Assembly (NCBI GenBank): GCA_002419295.1
Contig: DIFW01000028.1
Location: 1 to 14,027, forward strand
Source: Patescibacteria group bacterium UBA5738
GTDB lineage: Bacteria > Patescibacteriota > Minisyncoccia > Minisyncoccales > UBA5738
Length of the DNA stretch: 14,027 nt
Direction of reading: 5' to 3'
A model generated the notes under the pieces. It was given only the letters and a program-made list of their open reading frames with translations. It was not told where the DNA came from and did no database searches. The first letter of the stretch is position 1; each line of letters opens with the position of its first letter. This document shows, one piece after another, positions 1 to 5,696 of this stretch. A program made the translations under genes and the position numbers.

Positions 1-243
1 TATGGCGAAACCCACAGCGACTCCAACCTCACCGATTGGCAGGCGCGGCGTTTGAGCACGCGCTATCGGGACAAGGACGGCAATATCCAATATCCGCATA
101 TGCTCAACAACACGGTTGTCGCCAGCCCGCGCCTTTTGATTGCCATTCTGGAAAATTACCAGCAAAAAGACGGATCGGTCGCCATTCCCAAAGTCTTGCA
201 ACCCTATTTGGGAGGAATGACCAAAATCACCGCGAAGAAATAG
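1..243 (+). CDS. serS: Seryl-tRNA synthetase, C-terminal fragment (5' truncated by window edge)
   Basis: This is the last 80 codons of a class II aminoacyl-tRNA synthetase that charges tRNA-Ser with serine in the cytoplasm. The frame is open from the first base. The stretch HMLNNTVVASPRLLIAILEN (about residues 38-57 of the fragment) is the class II motif 3 region: its arginine contacts ATP in this family, and the Asn-Asn-Thr followed by Ala-Ser-Pro-Arg is typical of SerRS. The tail IPKVLQPYLGG is the usual SerRS C-terminus, followed by a short basic end. The start and the tRNA-binding coiled-coil arm lie left of the window. The stop (TAG) is followed at once by an AT-rich palindromic spacer. 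I am very sure of the family because motif 3 plus the C-terminal signature is specific to SerRS. Confidence 0.95.
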   Translation, partial: YGETHSDSNLTDWQARRLSTRYRDKDGNIQYPHMLNNTVVASPRLLIAILENYQQKDGSVAIPKVLQPYLGGMTKITAKK

Positions 244-253
244 CCGCAATTTC

Positions 254-372
254 AAAATTTCCAATTTCCAATTTCTGCGCCCGAGGCGCACCCGCCTTCG
301 GCGGGCAATAAATGTCATAATTCTAAAATTTTTAAATTTTGACATTTATTTTGACATTGGAAATTGGAAATT
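254..372. repeat. Nested imperfect palindrome between serS and the nucleotidyltransferase (copy A)
   Basis: A 17-bp arm (AATTTCCAATTTCCAAT, 256-272) is repeated exactly in inverse orientation at 356-372. Inside it is a second perfect inverted pair, AATAAATGTCA at 307-317 and TGACATTTATT at 340-350. The centre is AT-rich and near-palindromic. The whole could fold into a long cruciform or RNA stem. A related structure lies at 1834-1927, so this is one copy of a dispersed intergenic element. Its right arm ends immediately before an in-frame ATG at 373. Function is unknown. Confidence 0.75.
291..305. other. GC-rich hairpin inside palindrome copy A
   Basis: CCCGCC (291-296), loop TTC, GGCGGG (300-305) form a perfect 6-bp GC stem. 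It sits asymmetrically in the left half of the AT-rich palindrome and has no partner in the right half. It is 48 bases after the serS stop. No T-run follows directly (the next bases are CAATAAATG), so it is not a clear intrinsic terminator, although it might help to end serS transcription. Confidence 0.5.
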
Positions 373-384
373 ATGACATTAATT

Positions 385-804
385 ATGAATAGGATTCTGG
401 TTTTTGGCACTTTTGACGGCCTGCATCCGGGCCATATCAACTTTTTTGAGCAGGCGAAAAAGCTGGGTGATCGTTTGATCGCCGTGGTGGCGCGGGACGT
501 CACGGTGCAAAATGTCAAAGGTCATTTGCCGCGCAAAAACGAAAACGAAAGATTGGCCGATGTTGAAAATTGCGAAATTGTTGATGAAGCGCTTTTGGGC
601 AACTTGGACGATCCCTACGCGATCATAAAAAAAATCAACCCCGATATCATCGCCTTGGGCTATGATCAAAATTCCTTTACCGCCGGCTTGCCCGAATATA
701 TAAAAAAAGAAAATCTCAACATTGAGATTACCCGCTTGAAACCTTTTGAACCGGACAGATATCATTCCTCACTCGTCAGTTGGAAAAACACTCTTAATCT
801 TTAA
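385..804 (+). CDS. Cytidylyltransferase-fold nucleotidyltransferase, archaeal FAD synthase (RibL)-like
   Basis: This is a 139-residue HIGH-motif nucleotidyltransferase of the cytidylyltransferase superfamily, the fold that transfers AMP or CMP to a phosphorylated substrate. The N-terminal GTFDGLHPGH (residues 8-17, HPGH 14-17) is the nucleotide-binding signature. VVARD (34-38) follows a beta strand, GYDQ lies at 92-95 and RYHSS at 125-129. The GxDQ and xxHSS elements resemble archaeal FAD synthase RibL more than TagD glycerol-3-phosphate cytidylyltransferase (RTxGISTT), so FMN adenylylation is the favoured role. The substrate is not proven. I chose the ATG at 385 because MNRILVFGTFD gives the family's usual N-terminus; an ATG at 373 would add four residues. 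No Shine-Dalgarno is visible. The last 36 bases overlap the convergent gene on the other strand, which is unusual. Confidence 0.85.
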   Translation: MNRILVFGTFDGLHPGHINFFEQAKKLGDRLIAVVARDVTVQNVKGHLPRKNENERLADVENCEIVDEALLGNLDDPYAIIKKINPDIIALGYDQNSFTAGLPEYIKKENLNIEITRLKPFEPDRYHSSLVSWKNTLNL

Positions 805-1008
805 TGCTATCCATCCTGTAGCCGCTGCCACCACTACTGCCGCAATGATATATGTCCATATCAAGATGGGGTCGGTAATTCCCGAAGAAGCGAACATGGC
901 GACTCCGACATCAACAAAGAATATTACTAAAGAGATCATACCAATTATCACTGTCCATACGAGCACTCCTGCCAAGATAAACTCAAGAACCTTTATTATT
1001 CGTTGCAA
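769..1008 (-). CDS. Small two-helix membrane protein, unknown function
   Basis: A 79-residue protein with two hydrophobic segments (about residues 8-35 and 48-70) and a short acidic C-terminus (FPTDE). It is probably an inner-membrane hairpin. I do not recognise a family. The start is TTG, supported by a strong Shine-Dalgarno GGAGGTG (plus-strand positions 1014-1020) five bases upstream and by a promoter further up, so it is a real gene and not a shadow frame. It converges on the nucleotidyltransferase gene and overlaps its 3' end by 36 bases; no terminator is visible between them. Codon use differs from the neighbours, with many ATA isoleucine codons, which hints at a different origin. It could be a toxin-like or regulatory membrane peptide, but nothing specific supports that. 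Confidence 0.75.
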   Translation of the reverse strand: MQRIIKVLEFILAGVLVWTVIIGMISLVIFFVDVGVAMFASSGITDPILIWTYIIAAVVVAAATGWIALKIKSVFPTDE

Positions 1009-1013
1009 AAGAA

Positions 1014-1060
1014 CACCTCCGTTCTGAACGCAGAATAATACATTATTATAATTTTGTCAA
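1014..1060 (-). promoter_or_regulatory. Promoter and Shine-Dalgarno of the small membrane protein gene
   Basis: On the minus strand a perfect -35 TTGACA (1055-1060) is followed after 17 bases by TATTCT (1032-1037), predicting a start near 1025. The Shine-Dalgarno GGAGGTG (1014-1020) lies five bases before the TTG start. The -35 box directly abuts the ATG at 1061 of the divergent hydrolase gene and overlaps that gene's predicted transcription start region, so the two promoters occupy the same DNA and may compete. Confidence 0.6.
1047..1052 (+). promoter_or_regulatory. -10 element of the hydrolase gene, predicting a leaderless mRNA
   Basis: A perfect TATAAT ends eight bases before the ATG at 1061, so transcription should begin at about 1059-1061, on or next to the start codon. 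No convincing -35 is seen at 16-18 bases spacing. The element lies between the -35 and -10 boxes of the minus-strand promoter. Confidence 0.45.
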
Positions 1061-1834
1061 ATGGAGGAGAAAAAAATTATTATTGATCAATTATCAATAA
1101 ATTATAAAAATTTCGGCGGCAACAATGGGCCGGCGGTTTTGGTGCTGCACGGCTGGGGGGTCGGGTCGGATTCGTGGGTGGAGGCCGCGGTATTGCTGGC
1201 GCAAGACGGCTTTCAGGTGATCGTGCCGGATATGCCCGGGTTTGGCAAAAGCGAGGCGCCGGCGCGCGCGTGGAATGTTGATGATTATGTTGAATGGGTA
1301 AAACATTTTGCCGATATGTTGAAGCTGGATAAATTTATTTTGATGGGGCATTCGTTTGGCGGACAGGTGTCCGTGAAATTTGCCGCGATTTTTCCAAACA
1401 AAGTTGACAAATTGGTTTTGTGCGCCGCCGCGGTCATCAGGCGCGAAAGATTGGGGCGGCGCCAGAAAATCGCACGGTTTTTGTCAAAAGGAAAGATTGA
1501 TAAAAAATATATTCCATTTGGAATATATCCGGTGTTGCGCAAAATCGTTTATCGCATTGGCGGAGCGAAAGACTATGCCTTGGCGCAAGGCGTAATGGCC
1601 GGAATCTTCCAAAATGTTTCCAAATATGACGCATTGCCGTATGCGCACCAAGTTAAAACGCCCACATTGATCGTTTGGGGCAATAAAGACAACGAAACTC
1701 CCGTTGAAGATGCCCATGAAATAAATCGCGCAATTGCCGGATCGCGCTTGGAAATTATTTCCGAGGCCGGACACAAACTTCACCGCACCCACACTCAAGA
1801 ATTGAAAAATATCATTTTTCAATTCTTGAAATGA
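1061..1834 (+). CDS. Alpha/beta hydrolase
   Basis: A 257-residue alpha/beta-hydrolase-fold enzyme, probably cytoplasmic because no signal peptide is present. HGWG (residues 30-33) forms the oxyanion-hole loop after the beta3 strand VLVLH. GHSFGG (96-101) is the nucleophile elbow with Ser98. GNKD (207-210) supplies the acid Asp210 and GHKLH (237-241) the base His238, so the catalytic triad is intact. A basic cap region (about 125-190) lies between strands 6 and 7. The substrate cannot be told from sequence. The ATG at 1061 is directly downstream of a TATAAT box, so the mRNA may be leaderless. Oddly, GGAGGAG lies within codons 2-3, followed seven bases on by ATT codons; an internal rare start there is possible but less likely. 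The gene ends at the left arm of a palindromic spacer. Confidence 0.9.
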   Translation: MEEKKIIIDQLSINYKNFGGNNGPAVLVLHGWGVGSDSWVEAAVLLAQDGFQVIVPDMPGFGKSEAPARAWNVDDYVEWVKHFADMLKLDKFILMGHSFGGQVSVKFAAIFPNKVDKLVLCAAAVIRRERLGRRQKIARFLSKGKIDKKYIPFGIYPVLRKIVYRIGGAKDYALAQGVMAGIFQNVSKYDALPYAHQVKTPTLIVWGNKDNETPVEDAHEINRAIAGSRLEIISEAGHKLHRTHTQELKNIIFQFLK

Positions 1835-1927
1835 CCAATTTCCAATGATCAATAAATTTAAAAATGTCCAAATTAAGAATTTTAAAATTTTGACATTTTA
1901 AAACTTTAGCATTTATTGGAAATTGGT
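1834..1927. repeat. Nested imperfect palindrome between hydrolase and MurF-like gene (copy B)
   Basis: ACCAATTTCCAAT (1834-1846, beginning on the last base of the hydrolase stop) is repeated inversely at 1915-1927. Nested pairs are AATAAAT (1851-1857) with ATTTATT (1911-1917) and AAAATGTC (1861-1868) with GACATTTT (1892-1899). The centre holds the palindrome AATTTTAAAATT. Arms and the AATGTC/GACATT motif match copy A at 254-372, so the two share an origin. Confidence 0.7.
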
Positions 1928-1953
1928 AATTGGAAATTTTGACATTTAACTTT

Positions 1954-3633
1954 ATGCAACTCTGGGCCTATCCTTTCCTTTTCTATTATTTGGGAGTGTT
2001 CGCTTTTTGGATGCTGGCCGCGCACCGGCAGATTTTGTTCTGGCTTTATTTGTGGCAATTGAAGGAATATCATTTGGGGCGGTTTTTGGCGCATTTTGAA
2101 ACGCAAAAAGGCAAGCGGCTGTTTTTAAACCCTCTGTTTTTGGCGAAAGCCGCGGTTTTGGCTTTTGGCGCGGTTTATTATTTTTGGACGCAAAAAGTCG
2201 GACTTTTCATTCTGCTGGCAGGCGCGGTGTTTTTTTTGCCGGGACTGCGGGGGCTTTGGGGCATCTTGCGGCGCAATTTGATTCACCCGGAGCTCACACA
2301 AAAAACAGTGTTTCTGATCGGCGCGGCGCATTTTGCCGTCTTTGGGTCGGGTTTCGTGATTTTCGGACTATTTTTAGGCGAAATGAGCCTGATTCATTTC
2401 GCGATCGCGGCGTTTTGCCTTCTGGCGGTTGATATTTTGATGCCATTTATAGTTTCCTTGATTGTTTTGGGATTGCAACCGCTCACGATTTGGCGCAAAA
2501 ACAAAATCTTGAACCAAGCGCGAGAAATAATCAAAAGCAGACCGGAATTATTAGTAATCGGCATCACCGGCAGTTATGGTAAAAGCGGAGTCAAAGAATT
2601 GCTGACGAGCGTTTTGTCGCAAGAATATAAAGTTTTGAAAACCCAAGCCAATCAAAACACGGAAATGGGGGTCGCACTTACCATAATTAATAATCTAAAA
2701 CCCGAGCATCAGATTTTCGTTTGCGAGATCGGCGCGGTGCACAAGGGAAAAATCACGCAGACCGCCCGCATCGTCAAACCCAAAATCGGGATATTGGCCG
2801 GCATCAACCAACAGCATTCGGGAGTTTTCGGCGGCCAGCAAAAAATAATCGACGGCAAATTTGAGTTGCCGCGAAGTTTGCCCAAAGACGGTGTCGCAAT
2901 TTTAAATTTCAACAGTCCGCTTGTCCGCGACGGTTTTGACGCGAAAAAAGATCAAATTTCCGCTCAAAAAATAATTTTTGCCGGCAAAGATATTTTCGCG
3001 TCCGACATTAAAGCAAACGCGGAGAACTTATCATTCACTTTCAATTATCAAAATCAAAAAATCGCGATAAACACCAACGCGAAAGGCGCGTGGATGGCCG
3101 ACACGATAATATTGTCAATCGCCGGCGCGATTGCCGCCGGAATGAAATTGTCGGGTATTGCTCAAACCATCAACCAAACCGACTTCGCCCCCTTCAACAT
3201 CAAAATAAAATCTACCAAGGTGTCACCTATGCAAACTTACATAGGTGGCACCTATGCGAACTTAACGATTATTAATTCGACTTATTCGGCGAATCCCGAT
3301 GGCGTAATGGCGCATTTGGATTATTTAAATCTTTGGCCTGCGAAAAAAGCGATCATTATGCCGTGCTTGATTGAACTGGGCAAATCCTCCAAAGAAGTCC
3401 ATCGCCAAATCGGCAAAAAGATCGGCGAGGTTTGCGATTTGGCAATTATTGCTACCAAAGACCGATTCGGCGAAATAAAAAACGGCGCGATGACCGCCGG
3501 CATGCCGCCCGAAAACATTATCTTCTGCGATAATCCAAAAAAAATCAGCGAGCTTCTAAAAACCTGCTTCTCTGCCGGAAATATTGTTTTGCTCGAAGGC
3601 CGCCTGCCGGAAAATATTATTTCTTTGTTTTAG
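1954..3633 (+). CDS. Membrane-anchored MurF-like Mur ligase
   Basis: A 559-residue protein. Residues 1-180 hold roughly five or six hydrophobic segments (about 3-33, 62-79, 82-98, 118-141, 147-175); ordinary MurF lacks these. A Mur ligase domain follows: P-loop GITGSYGKSG (203-212), then an E-GA-H-G region with a downstream H-GVFGG typical of MurF, which adds D-Ala-D-Ala to the UDP-MurNAc-tripeptide. Later, NSTYSANPDG (441-450) aligns with the MurF DDSYNANP motif and IELGKS with its ELG segment. Deviations are GKS for GKT and loss of both aspartates of DDSYNANP, so substrate or activity may differ from canonical MurF. An odd palindromic insertion lies at residues about 422-436. I chose the ATG at 1954; a TTG at 1930 lies in the spacer. 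Neighbouring FemAB-like, FtsQ-like and MltG genes fit a peptidoglycan role at the membrane. Confidence 0.82.
   Translation: MQLWAYPFLFYYLGVFAFWMLAAHRQILFWLYLWQLKEYHLGRFLAHFETQKGKRLFLNPLFLAKAAVLAFGAVYYFWTQKVGLFILLAGAVFFLPGLRGLWGILRRNLIHPELTQKTVFLIGAAHFAVFGSGFVIFGLFLGEMSLIHFAIAAFCLLAVDILMPFIVSLIVLGLQPLTIWRKNKILNQAREIIKSRPELLVIGITGSYGKSGVKELLTSVLSQEYKVLKTQANQNTEMGVALTIINNLKPEHQIFVCEIGAVHKGKITQTARIVKPKIGILAGINQQHSGVFGGQQKIIDGKFELPRSLPKDGVAILNFNSPLVRDGFDAKKDQISAQKIIFAGKDIFASDIKANAENLSFTFNYQNQKIAINTNAKGAWMADTIILSIAGAIAAGMKLSGIAQTINQTDFAPFNIKIKSTKVSPMQTYIGGTYANLTIINSTYSANPDGVMAHLDYLNLWPAKKAIIMPCLIELGKSSKEVHRQIGKKIGEVCDLAIIATKDRFGEIKNGAMTAGMPPENIIFCDNPKKISELLKTCFSAGNIVLLEGRLPENIISLF
3218..3264. repeat. 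Palindromic and direct repeat element inside the Mur ligase gene
   Basis: Bases 3218-3231 pair with 3240-3253 as a 14-bp stem with one T-G wobble and an 8-base loop. CATAGGTG (3240-3247) also pairs perfectly with CACCTATG (3249-3256) around one base. CACCTATGCAAACTTA (3224-3239) recurs with one change at 3249-3264, a 25-base offset. The element stays in frame and encodes about 14 residues just before the NSTYSANP motif, where MurF normally has a short linker. It looks like a mobile palindromic unit inserted into a permissive loop. Confidence 0.7.
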
Positions 3634-3642
3634 GCTTGTGAT

Positions 3643-3671
3643 TTGATCGTCTTTCGTTTAGGGGTTAGAAT
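3643..3671 (+). promoter_or_regulatory. Promoter of the aminotransferase gene, predicting a leaderless mRNA
   Basis: TTGATC (3643-3648), a 17-base spacer and TAGAAT (3666-3671, five of six consensus bases) predict a start at 3678-3680, on the ATG at 3680. AGGGG (3660-3664) lies within the spacer and would not be in this transcript; it would serve only read-through mRNA. Confidence 0.5.
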
Positions 3672-3679
3672 GAACAATT

Positions 3680-4933
3680 ATGGAAAATCCGTGGCGGCCG
3701 ATATCAATCTCGCTTTCTCCCAATGTCCAAACCGATGATGTAAAATTGGCTTTTTCATTGCTATTCGGCAAGAAAAATAATTTTGTTGAGGTCAAACCTC
3801 AACAGAATTTGGAGCAAGAATTTGCCCGATATCTGGAAGTAAAACACATTTATGCGTTTAACAGCGGGCGGTCGAGCTTGATGGCAATTTTGGCGGCGTT
3901 GGAGATGAAGCAGGGATCAGAAGTAATGCTGCAAGCGTTTACATGCAACGCGGCGGTCAATCCGATCCGGTGGGCCGGGTATGAACCGGTTTTTGTTGAT
4001 TGCGACCAAAATTACAATTTGTCCGCCGCGGATTTGAGGAAAAAAATCACAAAAAAATCCCGGGCGGTGATGGTGCAACACACTTTCGGCTTGCCCGCGG
4101 ATATGGACGAAATCAAAAAAATTTGCGATGAGAATAATTTAATTCTCATAGAAGATTGCGCGCATTCGTTGGGCGCGGAATATAAAGGCGGCAAAGTCGG
4201 AACATTCGGCAAGGCCGCGTTTTTTTCTTTTGGCCGCGATAAAATGATTTCTTGCGTTTACGGCGGCATGGCTGTGACGGATGATGACGAACTGGCGCGA
4301 AAGATCGCGGCGTTTCAAGAAAAGATCGGCAATCCTTCCCGCGCATGGACAAACCAGCAATTATTGCATCCGATTTTGATGGAAAAAATAATTTTGCCGG
4401 CATATTCAATTTTGGGGCGGTATCTGCTTGTTTTATTCCAATGGTCGCACATTTTGTCAAAAGCGATCCACTGGAAGGAAAAGCGGGGCTTGCCGCCGGA
4501 TTATTTCCCCAAGCGATTACCCGGCGAATTGGCAATTTTGGCGTTAAACCAGTTAAAAAAGTTGGAAAAATTCAACGCGCATCGCCGCGAATTGGCCAAA
4601 TTGTATTATAATGAATTAAAGAACGGCGATTTTGTTTTACCGCCAAAATTGAACGACCGAAAAGCGGTTTATTTGCGCTTTGCCGTCCGACACGCCGCCG
4701 CGGCCGAAATAATAAGAAAGTCATGGAAAAAAAATTTGCTGATCGGCGATTGGTACCGCACGCCGGTGGATCCGTTCGATACCAAACCGGAAACTGTCGG
4801 TTATAAAAAAGGAACCTGCCCCAACGCGGAAAATTTTGCCGGCAAAATGATCAATCTGCCTACCCATATAAATATAACCGAATATCAGGTAAAAATAATC
4901 GCTGAATTTATGCTTAATTTAAATAAACTATGA
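3680..4933 (+). CDS. DegT/DnrJ/EryC1/StrS-family aminotransferase
   Basis: A 417-residue PLP-dependent enzyme of the sugar aminotransferase family, whose members usually transfer an amino group to a nucleotide-linked keto-sugar for surface polysaccharides; the substrate here is unknown. NSGRSSL (residues 61-67) is the cofactor-phosphate loop. QAFTCNAAVNP (85-95) and VQHTFGLPADM (132-142) are conserved active-site segments. EDCAH (158-162) carries the Asp159 that contacts the pyridine nitrogen. SFGRDK (183-188) ends in Lys188, the expected Schiff-base lysine. Length is typical. It sits 46 bases after the Mur ligase, and its stop overlaps the next start in ATGA, so it is probably cotranslated with the pilin-like gene. 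The ATG at 3680 is favoured because MENPWRPISISLSP fits the family's N-terminus. An overlapping 22-codon ORF begins at 3670 in another frame. Confidence 0.9.
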   Translation: MENPWRPISISLSPNVQTDDVKLAFSLLFGKKNNFVEVKPQQNLEQEFARYLEVKHIYAFNSGRSSLMAILAALEMKQGSEVMLQAFTCNAAVNPIRWAGYEPVFVDCDQNYNLSAADLRKKITKKSRAVMVQHTFGLPADMDEIKKICDENNLILIEDCAHSLGAEYKGGKVGTFGKAAFFSFGRDKMISCVYGGMAVTDDDELARKIAAFQEKIGNPSRAWTNQQLLHPILMEKIILPAYSILGRYLLVLFQWSHILSKAIHWKEKRGLPPDYFPKRLPGELAILALNQLKKLEKFNAHRRELAKLYYNELKNGDFVLPPKLNDRKAVYLRFAVRHAAAAEIIRKSWKKNLLIGDWYRTPVDPFDTKPETVGYKKGTCPNAENFAGKMINLPTHINITEYQVKIIAEFMLNLNKL

Positions 4934-5664
4934 CCGTCCGAAAAAAAATTGACCGGCTAATGCGCTTTGAAGATAAATTAAATCAAACGGCCAAAAAAAT
5001 ATTGAATGTCTTTGCGTTTATTATTTTTGCGTGTTTGTTTTTGTCAATTTTAGATTTAATTGAGTTTGTTTTTGCTTGTTGGTCCGTAATGGTTTTGATC
5101 GGTTCGGTTGTTTTGCTGGCGACTATCGACATATTTGTAAAATTCGTTATTTCTTACGAGTCGTTTGCTATAAAAGACCAAAAGACAGCCCGAAATAATC
5201 TGTTTTTGGCTTTGTTCGGAACTTTTCTGCTGTTCCTTATTTTTTTTGTTTTTTTATCGCCTTTTCTGGGTGTTGGCGGCGGCCGGTCGAAGCCGCGAGA
5301 CGCAAGACGGCTATCGGATATGAGGCAGTTGGCTTTGGCGCAAGAAATGTTTTTTAACGAAAATGGCCGGTATTTTACTTGTAATGCGGCTTCCGGTGAT
5401 TGTGGCGGTGCGGAGAATAATTACCCTTCAACGATTGGCAATTATTTAACCACAACTCCTTCTGATCCGATGGGAAGTGCGACTCCATATTTTGGTATCG
5501 ATAATGTTCAAAGACCGGATGCTTTTTGCTACTACGCGACTTTGGAAAATATCAATAAGATCGAGCCCGGTTGCGATAATGGGTGTGGTTTTTATAGTGC
5601 GACTGCGGCGGGCAATTTTTATCTTAAGCAAAGGCCAATATTATTTGATGATTGTATTAATTGA
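4930..5664 (+). CDS. Polytopic membrane protein with a C-terminal pilin/pseudopilin-like domain
   Basis: A 244-residue protein. After a basic cytoplasmic start, three hydrophobic segments follow (about residues 25-47, 48-73 and 88-113). Next comes GGGRSKPRDARRLSDMRQL (116-134) and a helix ending NENGRYF, which matches the segment after the N-terminal helix of type IV pilins and GspG-like pseudopilins. The usual prepilin peptidase site (GFTLIE) is absent: the third membrane helix takes the place of the pilin N-terminal helix. Extracytoplasmic cysteines at 151, 158, 200, 215, 219 and 242 suggest disulfides. The ATG overlaps the aminotransferase stop as ATGA, so translation is probably coupled. 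No Shine-Dalgarno is visible. The function is unknown; it may be a membrane-fixed pseudopilin-like partner of an assembly machine or an envelope sensor. The domain call is firm on the motif, the role is not. Confidence 0.78.
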   Translation: MTVRKKIDRLMRFEDKLNQTAKKILNVFAFIIFACLFLSILDLIEFVFACWSVMVLIGSVVLLATIDIFVKFVISYESFAIKDQKTARNNLFLALFGTFLLFLIFFVFLSPFLGVGGGRSKPRDARRLSDMRQLALAQEMFFNENGRYFTCNAASGDCGGAENNYPSTIGNYLTTTPSDPMGSATPYFGIDNVQRPDAFCYYATLENINKIEPGCDNGCGFYSATAAGNFYLKQRPILFDDCIN

Positions 5665-5696
5665 ACGCAATTAGAAGCGGGTTTAAACAACAAACG

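Noticed and set aside
746..1027. Plus-strand open frame of 93 codons opposite the small membrane protein gene
   Set aside because: It overlaps the nucleotidyltransferase end in another frame, has no ribosome site, and its composition is the mirror of the minus-strand gene, which has promoter, Shine-Dalgarno and a sensible protein.
1063..1085. Internal start of the hydrolase after GGAGGAG in codons 2-3
   Set aside because: The only in-frame codons at suitable distance are ATT, a very rare start, and the ATG at 1061 has a TATAAT at leaderless spacing. The GGAGGAG is more simply two Glu codons.
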